Below, in pieces: positions 12,110 to 21,637 of a DNA stretch of 64,000 bases. Positions within the stretch are counted from its first letter, which is position 1. The number at the start of each line of letters is the position of its first letter. Below the pieces are notes generated by a model. It was not told the origin of the DNA. It saw only the letters and a program-made list of their open reading frames with translations, and did no database searches. Origin of the DNA: Closterium sp. Naga37s-1 (taxonomy: Eukaryota > Streptophyta > Zygnematophyceae > Desmidiales > Closteriaceae); the NCBI GenBank assembly GCA_947471745.1, contig CANJKZ010000068.1, positions 3,081,001 through 3,145,000 of the forward strand, written 5' to 3'. Made by a program: the position numbers and the translations under genes.

Positions 12110-13110
12110 TGTGAGAGAGGCGCTGCTCTTACCGGACAGGGCGGCTCGGGCGGCTCGGCTGCAGGGCGGCTCGGCGACTCGGCTGCTGGGCGGCTCAGCG
12201 GCTCGGCTGCTGGGCGGCTCAGCGACTCGGCTGCTGGGCGGCTCGGCGGCTCTGCTGCTGGGCGGCTCGGCTGCTGGGCGGCTCGGCGGCTCGGCTGCTG
12301 GGCGGCTCGGCGGGGCCGCTGAGAGGGCGGCGTCCGGGGCCGCTGGGAGGAGGCGGCGGGGCCGCTGAGAGGAGGCGGCGGAGCCGCTGAGAGGAGGCGG
12401 GGCCGCGTCAGGGGCCGCGACAGGGGCCGCGTCAGGGGCCGCGTCAGGGGCCGCGGCAGGGGCCGCGTCAGGGGCCGCGGCAGGGTCGCGTCAGGGCGCC
12501 GCGTCAGGGGCCGCGTCAGGGCGCCGCCAGGGGCCGCGGCAGGACCGCGTCAGGGCCGCGTAAGGGGCCGCGGCAGGGGCCGCGTCAGGGGCCGCGTCAG
12601 GGCCGCGTCAGGGCCGCGGCAGAGCCGCTTCAGGGCCGCGTCAGGGGCCGCTTCAGGGCCGCGGCAGGGGCCGCAGCAGGCCGCGTCAGGACCGCGTCAG
12701 GGGCCGCGGCAGGGCCGCGTCAGGGCCGCGGCAGGGGCCGCGTCAGGGCGCCGCGTCAGGGGCCGCGTCAGGGCGCCGCCAGGGGCCGCGGCAGGGCCGC
12801 GTCAGGGCCGCGTCAGGGCCGCGTCAGGGGCCGCTTCAGGGCCGCGGCAGGGGCCGCGGCAGGCCGCGTCAGGGCCGCGTCAGGGGCCGCGGCAGGGCGG
12901 CGTCAGGGCCGCAGCAGGGGCTGCGTCAGGGCGCCGCCAGGGGCCGCGTCAGGCCGCGTCAGGCGCCGCCAGGGGCCGCGTCAGGGCGCCACCAGGGGGG
13001 GCGCGTCAGGGGCCGCGATAGGGCGCCGGCAGGGGCCTCGTCAGGGCGCCGCCAGGGGCCGCATAGGGGGCGCGTGGGAGGCGGCGTAGGGGCCGCGTAG
13101 AGGCAGCGTA
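12110..13110 (-). repeat. GC-rich minisatellite forming the Copia-2 5' leader
   Basis: About 1 kb of degenerate repeats, first of the type GGCGGCTCGGCTGCTG (12140-12310), then of GGCCGCGTCAGG (12390-13110). It sits between the primer site and the gag start on the minus strand, where a retrotransposon has its packaging leader. The end facing the LTR has two A-runs (13121-13134 and 13167-13175). No coding content is supported; apparent frames through it are a by-product of the repeats. Confidence 0.8.
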
Positions 13111-13214
13111 GGGGCCGCTAAAAAAAAAAAAAAATTAGGGCAGGGCGCAATGTGCGCGGGCAGCTAAAAAAAAAATTCTTATGGTGGGCCCTTAGGAAGG
13201 AACGGTCCCATGTA

Positions 13215-13232
13215 GGAACCCGCTCTATACCA
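13215..13232 (-). promoter_or_regulatory. Copia-2 primer-binding site
   Basis: Directly after the LTR end (…TTCACA) the minus strand reads TGGTATAGAGCGGGTTCC. This matches the plant copia primer site TGGTATCAGAGC, complementary to the 3' end of initiator tRNA-Met, except for one missing base. Confidence 0.7.
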
Positions 13233-13363
13233 TGTGAATCAAGAAAAACAGGAATGAGAATGACTAAGTGAAAGTTGGGTACAAGAAGCAAACCCTAGAA
13301 AACTGTACCCCATATGTGCTACCCCACTCTAGCCTACAGTAGCTATGTCATATAAATCTGACA
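13233..13363 (-). repeat. Copia-2 5' LTR (131 bp)
   Basis: On the minus strand it begins TGTCAGATTTATATGACA and ends TTGATTCACA, with the primer site immediately after. It shares the central TGTAGGCT..AGTGGGGTAGC and ATGGGGTACA blocks with the sense copies at 16272-16403 and 16597-16726. Confidence 0.8.
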
Positions 13364-14059
13364 CTCCCAGCAGGCCCTCGAGTTCTCCAGCTGCATCATG
13401 TAATTCTTGAGCGATGGTCTGCGGCGCACTTCTCCTGAGAACCGCTCGGGCAACTCCACCTTCGGTCGCATCGTGTATCGCCACCGCATAGACGCCACTT
13501 CTTCCTCCGATCCCTGCCACGACGCGCTTCGCTGGTAAGGCCGGTCGCTTCCCCTCCGTCCTCCTAAAGTCGCCGCTGCTCAGCAGATACGAGTTTCACC
13601 GCTCCCGCTCCTGCTCGGTCATCTTCCACTCCGTGCGCCTGCGTCCGTTCTTCCGCCGAACCGGAGGCTCCGCTCGCTCTTCCAGTCGTTCCCTCTTCTG
13701 TGCCGTGCGCCTCCGTCTCCTTCCCGAGCTCGCGCTCCGCGTGTTCCTTCTCTTCATTTTCGTGCATCGTCGCCGTTCGTCCGGTCAAATCCTTTGCGGC
13801 AAACTCCAATCCTGATCTCGTGGGCATTCCCTAACCACTCCGACGATTGCTTGTATGTGATGAGCAACTAGCTCCCTCACATATCTACTTCGCCACCAGC
13901 TTGCCTAAGTCACACAGCTTGTCATATCTCCCTAACTCTACTACTTGCTTGGTATGTCGCAAGAACTCGTTCACGCTGTAATTCCTGCCCGTGCCCACCT
14001 TCCTCTTACGTAAGTTCCCGCCCCATATGCTTCCCATGCACTTTGCCAACCCTTCGCCT
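13364..14059 (-). other. Unassigned stretch between two Copia-2 copies
   Basis: Two short minus-strand open frames are seen, 13827-13564 (starting MPTRSGLEF, highly charged, many E/H/R) and 13520-13329. A further readable stretch (NEFLRHTKQVVELGRYDKL) lies near 13985-13930. The arrangement could be a retroelement gag N-terminus, since short charged MPTRSG-type starts occur in gypsy gags, but no zinc knuckle or enzyme motif is visible. I do not assign a function. Confidence 0.3.
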
Positions 14060-16102
14060 CAGCAGACGTCAACCTCCAGCTCACCTCCCATCACCCCAAC
14101 CGTCGCTTGTCTCTTCACTGAGCATCTTGCTGACGGACCCGACCCTGAGTTTGACCTGGTTCGTGCTACCAGTCCTACTCTTATGCGTCTCTTAGCCACT
14201 GTTATCACTGACCCTTCGTTTGAGTCTGCTGCTGTGTCTGCCTTAGTCGCTGAGGTTGTTGACTTTGCTGCTGCTTGTCGTCTCAACTATGTCGCTAGTC
14301 TTGATACTGAGTCTGATTCTGCCTGTCCTCCGTCCGTCGGGGGTGTGTGTGCTGTTGGCACGGATATCCTTGAGGACAGGCAGGAGGACTATGAGTGTCT
14401 TGCAGCTGCTGTACCTCATCTCGTAACCATGCTGCTTGCCCCTTAGGGAGACCCGGATGCACCAGACATCCCGAACCCGCGCTCTTATGCTGAGGCGATC
14501 GCGGGTGAGCACTCCTGGCAGACAGCCATGGACGCAGAGATGGCATCCTGGAAGTCCACAGGCACTTACGTCGACATAGTTCCCCCTCGTGGGGCGAACA
14601 TAGTCGATGGCATGTGGATTTTCAGGGTGAAGCGGCCGCCGGATTCTTCGCCTGTCTTCAAGGCTCGTTACGTCGCACGAGGTTTCAGTCAGCGACATGG
14701 AGTTGACTTCTTCCATACCTTCTCCCCTTCCCCGAAGATGACCACTCTTCGATTGCTGTTGCACGTTGCCGCTGAGAGTGACTACGAGCTTCACTCTCTT
14801 GACTTCAGCACAGCTTTCTTACAGGGCAGCCTGCACGAGGAGATCTGGATGCGCCGTCCACCTGGCTTCAATGGGTCGTTTCCTGCGGGTACCCAGTCGA
14901 GCATCTGACGGCCAGTCTACGGTTTCCGCCAGGCGCCACGTGAGTGGCACGACACACTGAGGACGACACTTGCGGCACTTGGGTTTGCTCCTTCGACTAC
15001 AGACCCGTCGCTGTATCTCCGCACAGACACTTCGCTGCCGCCGTTCTACATCCTCGTGTACGTCGACGACTTGGTTTTTGCCACTGCTGACACTGAGGCA
15101 CTCGCCCTTGTTAAGTCGGAGCTGCAGAAGACACACACGTGCACAGACCTGGGTGAGTTGCGCAGCTATCTTGGCTTGCAGATCACCCGGGACAGAGCAC
15201 GGTGCACCATCACCCTGACCCAGTCACACATGGTGCAGCAGGTCCTTCAGCGCTTTGGCTTCACTTGGTCCTCGCCACAGTCCACTCCTCTGGCTACCGG
15301 TCACTCGCTCTCAGCTACATCTTCGGAGGAGTCCGTAGAGCCGAGTGGCCCGTATCCAGAGCTAGTGGGCTGCCTCATGTACCTGATGACATGCACTCGT
15401 CCTGACCTTGCATACCCTCTTGGCCTTTTGGCACGCTACGTGGCTCCTGGTAGACACCGAAAGGTGCACTGGGATGTTGCAAAGAAGGTACTGCGTTACT
15501 TGTGCAATACGTCAGGCATGGGGCTCGTGCTTGGAGGGCGGGGTCTAGTTGTCCTTACTGGACACTTAGACGCTTCTTGAGTTGACGACCTGGCTACGCA
15601 GCGGTCGTCTCAGGGTTACATGTTCAGCCTTGGCTCCGGCTATGTTTCTTGGCGGTCTACCCGCTCGTCTTCTGTTCTCAGCTCCAGTTGTGAGGCTGGA
15701 ATCTACGCGGGAGCCATGGCTGCACAGGAGTTATGCTGGCTCACCTACCTGCTGACTGACTTGGGAGAGCGTCCTCGTTCTCCTCCAGTTCTATACGTAG
15801 ACAACAAGGCTGCAATTGCCTTGTGTCAGGAGCATAGACTAGAGCACAGAACGAAGCACATCGCTCTGCGTTACTTCTTTCCTCGAGAGTTGCAGCAGCG
15901 TGGTCAGCTTCGTCTTGCTTACGTGGCCACTCGGGCCAACACTGCTGATACATTCACCAAGGCACTTCCACTTGGTGATCATCAGTGCTTCTGTACTGTT
16001 TTAGGCCTTGTGCCTACTTTGCCTCACTTGCTCACTTCGTGGCTTTGCTTGTACTGTGATCTATATACTTGTACCTGCATGCTTACACCTACTAGGTTGT
16101 GA
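14060..16102 (+). pseudogene. Copia-2 family pol 3' half with three in-frame stops
   Basis: The single plus-strand frame is homologous to the end of the antisense Copia-2 polyprotein and continues past its break: RT (WIFRVKRPP, LDFSTAFLQGSL, YVDDLVFA, YLGLQITRD) then RNase H (CTRPDLAYPLGLLARYV, SSSCEAGIYAGA, VDNKAAIALC) and the terminal ATRANTADTFTKALP. It keeps one reading frame for about 2 kb but has stops at 14444 (TAG), 14906 (TGA) and 15578 (TGA). By comparison with the sister copy these replace Glu, Arg and, by copia consensus, Trp. There is no frameshift. Gag, protease and integrase are missing. Confidence 0.9.
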
Positions 16103-16271
16103 TCACTGTACTACTTGTTCCCATATCTATAACTCTGCATGTGAACTGGCCTTGTGGCCACTTGCTTGTGCTCATAGTGTGTGGTGACTTCGTGATCCAA
16201 CCTGAGCTTGCTTTGCTTTTCTTGACTGGTCTTGTGACCCCTTGTTCTCCCCCACTTTGCCTATGGGGGTG

Positions 16272-16403
16272 TGTCAAACTATAATGCTGCTTATGTTGTG
16301 TAGGCTGTAGTGGGGTAGCCTATATGGGGTACAACCCATTAGGGTTAGCACTTGAACTCAGTTTGATGTCAATGCAATCATTCCTACCTGTTAGTTTCTG
16401 ACA
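16272..16403 (+). repeat. Copia-2 3' LTR (132 bp)
   Basis: It follows a purine tract (ATGGGGGTG, ending at 16271), begins TGTCAAACTATAATG and ends TTTCTGACA. The TG…CA ends and the position after RNase H fit a 3' LTR. It is unusually short for copia but agrees with the 131-bp 5' LTR at 13233-13363. Confidence 0.85.
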
Positions 16404-16922
16404 TCCCCCACAATACCCACAGTGGTTCTCCCTTCCTCGGTTCCAGAGGCACCTACGATATGGATGCAGGGCGAATGTTCGAGGCATGTCGATGCCGCTT
16501 CAACACGCATCGATCCGCCTATTGCTTCGGGCTCTACACGGAACCTTCTGCCTGTCGCTGCCACTACTCGCGTCGGCCCTTCTCTCAAGAAGGGGATCAA
16601 ACTATTATGCTGCTTATGTTGTGTAGGCTGTAGTGGGGTAGACTGTATGGGGTACAACCCATTAGGGTTAACACTTGTACTCAGTTTGATGTCAATGCAA
16701 TCATTCCTGCCTGTTAGTTTCTGACATCCCCCACAGTACCCACAGTGGTTCTCCCTTCCTCGGTTCCAGAGGCACCTACGATATGGATGCAGGGCGAATG
16801 TTCGAGGCATGTCGCTGCCGCTTCAACACGCGTCGATCCGCCTATTGCTTCGGGCTCTACACGGAACCTTCTGCCTGTCGCTGCGGGATCTACTCGCGTC
16901 GGCCCTTCTCTCTAGAAGGGGA
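16274..16922 (+). repeat. Tandem duplication of LTR plus flank, two units of 323 and 326 bp
   Basis: Unit 1 is 16274-16596 and unit 2 is 16597-16922. Each begins with TCAAACT and contains the LTR body followed by about 190 bp of flanking DNA. A third TCAAACT at 16923-16929 ends the array, where the flank continues. The second LTR (16597-16726) therefore lacks its first two bases and has GA before TCAAACT instead of TG. The 7-bp match between LTR start and flank explains the unit borders. Confidence 0.88.
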
Positions 16923-16984
16923 TCAAACTGAAGTACCACCAGACAAAGATCCAGTGGGGTGCCAGTCAAGCAACGCACACGTCT

Positions 16985-17996
16985 GGTGTGGGGAACTCTT
17001 CCCCAAAGGCTCCACAGCATGAACTAAAATCGAAAGCGGTTGAAGTTACTTCTGAAACATCGCCACCGGACATTGGAGAGGACAAGTACCAGGAGGCGTT
17101 GTTCATGTGCAAGAAACAGTGGTCTGGCGAATGTCCTTGGCTTGTTCTTCGTCGTACGAAAGCAGGATTTCCGTCCAAGAGGTGCATGGTCTGCATTGAG
17201 CACGCTGGCGTGGAAACGAACTTCGGCCGCAAAGGCGAGGGATATCAAGAAAGAGCGCGTGATACGCTCCTTCAAACGGGGCTCTTCATTGCCAATCAGA
17301 CGCGCCCATCGAGATGTGGGTGGATCTTGCCCGACATCTCGCGCAGGGGAGCACTCCGTGCTGCCCAAAGAACGGATACGACGCATATTACACGACGCAT
17401 ATCCCAAATAACAGGCCCTTCTCTGTGTGTGTGCGTGCCCTTTCTCGCTCCTTGGGTGCATGAATCTCTTCCCCTTTGTGTATTTGACTATCTTCCCGGT
17501 TGCAATTTCCTGTTTGGCAGGTGTCCAGAAGCGTGCGGAACGGGCGGAGCTGCGCACGTTCTTGCCGGTTCTCACCACTGCCCCCAAGGAGGAGCAGTCG
17601 TTCCATGCTGGTATGAAAGCCATCCTGCAGACCAGCGACTGGCAGAGCAGCTACCCCAACCAAGTCTGTCTGTGGGCTGAGGTGGCTGTTCTGCCAATTA
17701 GCATAGTCCAGTGTGAACGCAGGTTTTCCCGCCAAAATGTCATCAAGTCGTGGCGCCGGACGAGCCTCTGCAACGCCAAGCTCGGAGACCTGTTGGCGTT
17801 GAGCCTGCTCGACTACGACATGGAGTGGGAGAAGGTGGTGGACATCTGGAGGAGCACCAACAAAAGGCGCCCCAGCAAGCGCAAGGAGCAAGCAGCGCCA
17901 GAGAGAGACCGGGCCGGATGTGAGGGCCCTCAAACCAATCTGAGGGCCTGCACCGATGGTATCCGACAACTAGCAACCGCACATGATTGGAAGTAG
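16985..17996 (+). pseudogene. hAT-like transposase remnant (zinc-finger-like N-terminus, dimerization C-terminus)
   Basis: The 3' part (about 17522-17996) translates to a C-terminal hAT dimerization-type segment: LWAEVAVLPISIVQCERRF, then FSRQNVIK and an LxxLLALSLLD stretch followed by a basic tail. This is the pattern seen in hAT transposases and domesticated ZNF862-like proteins. The 5' part (about 16988-17300) has WLVLRRTKAG…KRCMVC and, in a shifted frame, FKRGS…AHRDV, resembling the BED/TTF-type zinc finger at the start of such proteins. The catalytic middle is absent. A possible intron ends at CTGTTTGGCAG just before 17521, so the two parts could be exons of a shortened gene, but the frame break in the N-terminal part argues for a remnant. 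The stop is TAG at 17994-17996. Confidence 0.55.
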
Positions 17997-18131
17997 AGAT
18001 GAGATTTCATCACGTGGTATTTTTTTCACCTGTGAGATTGCCTTGGTGGGATACATCATCTGATCTTGATAGGCCAGCTTCTATAATACCATATTTCATT
18101 TGATATGTACACCATCATGTACTACTCGATA

Positions 18132-18213
18132 AGAAGGAACATCACAAATGCACAGAATCCCGGAAACTAACCTATTGTAGAGGCATTCATGGAGCATCTG
18201 TGATGTTCCTTCT
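18132..18213. repeat. Perfect 15-bp inverted repeat
   Basis: AGAAGGAACATCACA at 18132-18146 is repeated as its reverse complement at 18199-18213, leaving a 52-base loop. It lies in the gap between the hAT-like remnant and the end of the coiled-coil gene. The rest of 17997-18263 shows nothing else recognisable. Confidence 0.7.
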
Positions 18214-18263
18214 CGGATCACACAACCATCTCCCCGTGCATCCTTCTCCCGTTCTCCTCTCCA

Positions 18264-19979
18264 TCAAAACCTGCCACTAATCAGCTTGCCCGACAAGCTG
18301 CTGCTGGTGCCGGCAAAGCCAATGTAGAGCTGCCCACTGGCGCCCGCCTGGATGGCGCTGAGCACGGGCGCCAGGTCCGCCAGCGCGACAGTGAGCACAT
18401 TGGCCAGCGACCACGACACGGAGCTCAGCAGCTGCCACGTGCCGGGCAGCTGCAGCGCCACGGGTGGGGCTGCCTGGCCGCACGTGCTGTTGCCGCTGTA
18501 GATGGCCGCCGCCTGCAGGGCCTCCGCCATGCCCGTCGCCACCAGCTCGTACGCCACTGCGTACGCCGAGCCCCTGCCGTGCGGAAGGGGGGGGCGGAGG
18601 GGGGAGGAGAGAGGAGAGGGTGCGGGTGGGGGTGGGGGGGTTGAACAACAAGGGATATTCATTATAAATGTAACCTTAGCTGGACGGCACTGGTTGTGAA
18701 AGTCAAAGCAGATTTGGATTGGAAGTCCAGGGAAGCAATGATAAGATGGTTAAGAGAGACGATACATGGTTCCGACAGGTAAGGGTGCAGGTTGGAGGAG
18801 AGTGAGGAGCCGTGGCTTACATGTTGGTGATCTGGATGTTGGCTGCTCCCACCGGGAGAAGGCCCTCACACGAGGTGAGCACGCCACGCAGCATGCCTGC
18901 AGTGATGGGGATCATCAAGAGAAGCAGTAGAGAGTTAGCCCAAGAAAAGCAGCAGATGGTGCAACAAACAGAAGCAGCAGATGGTGCAACAAAGAGCAGC
19001 AGCAGGTCGTGCAACAAAGAGCAGCAGCAGGTGGTGCAACAAAGAGCAGCAGCAGGTGGTGCAACAAAGAGCAGCAGCAGATGGCGCAAGGATGAGTAGC
19101 AGCAGTAAATGGTGCAGAATGAGCAGCAGCAACAGAGATGATATAGAATGAGCAACAGCAGAAATGGTGCAAGAATGAGCAAAAGCGACGCAAGGCTGTT
19201 AAGAATGACGAGCACTGTCGGGGTACAACAACAGCGCGGTCTGCAGAGTTAGGATTTGCGGGGTTGGGATTGTGGGGCCAGGGTTAGCGGGGTTAGGGTT
19301 GGCGGGGCTGACCTGCTGGGTGCGGCAGCAGAGCCACGAGGTCCGCCACGCCAAGGGCGTCACTCAGCGGGGCGATCAGCGCGTCCACCTGCGCAGCGAG
19401 CGCCGACACGTCCACATTCAGTGCGCCCACCCTCTGAGTGAGCGCCGCCACTCGCTGACTCAGCAACGCGCGGATGTTAAGGAGAATTCCCGCCAGGTCC
19501 GTGTTGAGCGATGTGGCGCGCTTGTTGATGGCGGGAAGGCTGCCTGTAAGCGACGAGATGCGTGACTGGAGCGTGAAGGGTGTCGCCTGGGGAGTAACGC
19601 CGCCGGGTCGCGTGATTCTAAGGTATAAGATCAGGTCGAGGTTGGCAATGCGTGCGTTGAGAGCGTCAATGCTGCTCTGGAGGGCGAAAATCTGCGCTTG
19701 AAGAGCCCATGTCGCCGCGGATGCGTTGTCGTTCAGTGCGGTTGCAAGCTTGTCCAGCTATTGCATCAGCGCTCCTTCTAATAAATCGACTTGGGCTTGT
19801 AACGCGGATGTTAGGTCGGACACGGTGCTAGTGATGGTGCTGGTGACTTGAGCTGGTCGGTTCGGGAGGCGATTCCCGAGCAGTCCGTTGGAGCCGATTC
19901 TAGCCTGTGCGCATGATGCGAATAACGCGGTTACAAGCAGTGCCGCCACAAGCGAGGAGGCTAGAGGAGAACGCGCCAT
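18264..19979 (-). pseudogene. Secreted coiled-coil protein gene, three exons, broken by one TAG
   Basis: Exon 1 is 19979-19313, exon 2 is 18896-18821 and exon 3 is 18573-18264. Donors are GTCAGC and GTAAGC; acceptors end CACTGCAG and CACGGCAG. The exon phases (1, then 2) join exactly and give 350 codons plus TGA. Residues 1-26 are a signal peptide (basic start, LVAALLVTALFA core, cleavage likely after AQA). Residues 45-210 have long heptad-like runs of L/I/V with Ala and Ser (for example LNVDVSALAAQVDALI), so a coiled coil is expected. The C-terminal exon is Ala/Leu/Ser-rich with two Cys. One in-frame TAG (19758-19760, codon 74) interrupts exon 1, while everything after it stays in frame and phase. 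The family is not recognised. It may be a host gene with a recent null allele, or a consensus error at that base. Its 5' end is duplicated at 25755-25893. Confidence 0.65.
18955..19100. repeat. 25-bp minisatellite in intron 1 of the coiled-coil gene
   Basis: About five copies of a 25-bp unit (GCAGCAGCAGGTGGTGCAACAAAGA) with degenerate edges. The Leu/Cys-rich antisense frames seen here come from the repeat and lie inside an intron with good splice signals. Confidence 0.8.
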
Positions 19980-21637
19980 GGGGACGAAATGCGGGAAACA
20001 CTATAGTAGGGAAAAAGTGCGGCGGTGATCGCTGCTGGTACCAGAACGTACGAATCTTACGCTACGTACTTTACTCGGGTGGTTGAGGAAGGCAGTCGGG
20101 CGATTAGGAACGATTGCGAAATGTGGGAGAAAGCTTGTGACTGAGGGCTGCTTGAGTAGTATTAGATTGTGAGATTGAGATTGCGGCTAACCCTTGACTA
20201 AATACTTTCTCGTAACGCTCGAACCAACCTATACTCCTCAGTAGGAGTCAACGACGCGGTGATTAACGGTTGGTTTGCGGCGATCGAATGGGGTGAGCGT
20301 GGGCGACGATGAGTGAGGTGCGGCGAACCTGCGATGGGCTGGGCAGGGGTTTGCACCGAATGCGGTTCGCTTCACGCGGAATTGCTGTGAGCGAAATTGG
20401 CGAACTAGCTCTGGGAAGGAGAGATCGCGCCCCGTGTTACTTGCTCTGGGAAGGAGAGATGCCAGAAGGTCTATTCGATATTAGCATATCCTTGTTTTAT
20501 ACAATCAATAAGACATCACTAGTGTGCGTATTGTTCACCGCATGTTTTGATCTGTTTTTATTGAAATGGCCAGTACCATATCCTTTTCCGTACTTCGCGC
20601 CCCTGCTTACAGCGTACAATACTGTTTCTGCCTACAGTGCCCAATGGTGCACCGTTACCACTCGCGACACTAGCCTCGACCAATGTTCCCGCCACTGTTC
20701 ATGACGCGACTCAACCTTACGGTTCGGTTTGTAACCCGCGCTCTGGACCTCCGCCTCGACATTTCTGCCCCAACCGTTCCTCGTCCAAGCGACGGACCGT
20801 GCTCGCAGCTCAGAACAAGATTCTAACAATCTCCAAGATCCGCACCAGCACCGTGTTTAGCGGACGAGCTTTTTACACCTGGAGTTTCGAGCTCGAGCTA
20901 CTTCTCCAAAACGTGCAAATATTCTGCTACTTCGGCGGAAGCTGCGCTGGCCCTACTAGCGACACTGACGACGCTAAGGCTCAGTACTATAATGAGTCAC
21001 TCATGGCGAATAGCGTTCTTCTCCGTAACATGGCGCCAACCGAACAACTCGCCATACGCCCCTACAAAGCCCACCAAGCTCCCGCCATGGCCGCCTGGAG
21101 CTACCTCACCAAAACTTACCAGCCTAAGGACTCCATATCATCCAGCCGTTTGCTCCAGCAACTCATGGAAGTCAAGATGGCACCTGGGGAGAAGGCAAAC
21201 TCTTACATCAATCGCTGCCGCAGTGTTCGCGACCAACTAATGAAGCTCGGAAACACAATTTCCGAGGACATGTTCGTTACCATCGTACTTTGAGAATTGG
21301 GACCACATTCGAATCCCTACAAGGCTCTGCTTCGCCAACAGGGCATAATCTCCGAGGCGCGCCTCTGCGCTACTCTGCTGCACGAACAACGAGACATGGA
21401 TTTCAACCAGGAAAAGGGGACGCGTCGATAACAAATCGCCTTCTACCCTAATCGCGATCAACTAAGAAATCGCGACACACGCCCACGCCAGTATTACTGC
21501 AAAAAGTGCAAAGCCTTCGGTCACTCCACCAAATGCTGCCGATCCGGACCGCGACACGATTCCGCGCCGCACAGCAACTCCGTCTACGGTCCCGACCACA
21601 CGCGCCAGGCGAACCGACCGTCTTTAGACCATCGGCC
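19840..21637. repeat. Segmental duplication, copy 1
   Basis: It contains the first ~45 codons of the coiled-coil gene, its upstream region (19980-20600) and a plus-strand copia gag. It matches 25755-27446 almost base for base, with scattered substitutions and small indels. Its right border is where the inverted Copia-1 LTR begins (21638), yet copy 2 continues into the next ~25 bp of gag at 29589, which shows the LTR interrupts copy 1. The upstream part (19980-20640) shows no other gene and should hold the promoter of the coiled-coil gene on the minus side. Confidence 0.85.
20637..21637 (+). pseudogene. Copia-3 gag, copy 1 (truncated)
   Basis: The frame opens at 20637 and reads into a copia gag: a DUF4219-like start (TVFSGRAFYTWSFELELLLQ, the 'N/Y..W' segment), a UBN2-like core (AWSYLTKTYQPKDSISSSRL, KMAPGEKANSYINR) and a zinc knuckle CKKCKAFGHSTKCC near 21500-21540, whose last Cys spacing is slightly degenerate. 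In-frame TGA (21291) and TAA (21429) break it. The sequence stops at 21637 where the inverted LTR begins. No protease or pol follows in this copy. Confidence 0.8.

Larger units (their letters stand above)
6772..13363 (-). mobile_element. Copia-2: Ty1/copia element with short LTR, 3' end missing
   Basis: On the minus strand the order is LTR (13363-13233), primer site (13232-13215), long GC-rich leader (about 13110-12110), gag start at 12064, then gag-pol down to 6778. RT is present through the thumb region, but RNase H, the purine tract and the 3' LTR are gone. The break at about 6772-6778 joins the Copia-1 LTR. A second, sense-strand member of the family at 14060-16403 supplies the missing 3' half and shows that the full RT/RNase H and a 132-bp LTR belong here. 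Confidence 0.88.

Noticed and set aside
18817..19215. Leu/Cys-rich minus-strand frames that could be small membrane proteins
   Set aside because: They arise from a 25-bp GCAGCAGCAGG repeat within intron 1 of the coiled-coil gene.
19256..19310. GGGTTAGGGTT-like sequence resembling a telomere repeat
   Set aside because: Only two or three imperfect units, inside an intron of a gene with good splice phases.
1585..19760. Repeated in-frame TAG in Copia-1 and in the coiled-coil gene, suggesting UAG recoded as Gln
   Set aside because: TAG also ends full-length frames (Copia-1 pol 5974, Copia-5 pol 42772, LINE ORF2 49300), and other copies carry TAA and TGA breaks and frameshifts. Ordinary decay is simpler.
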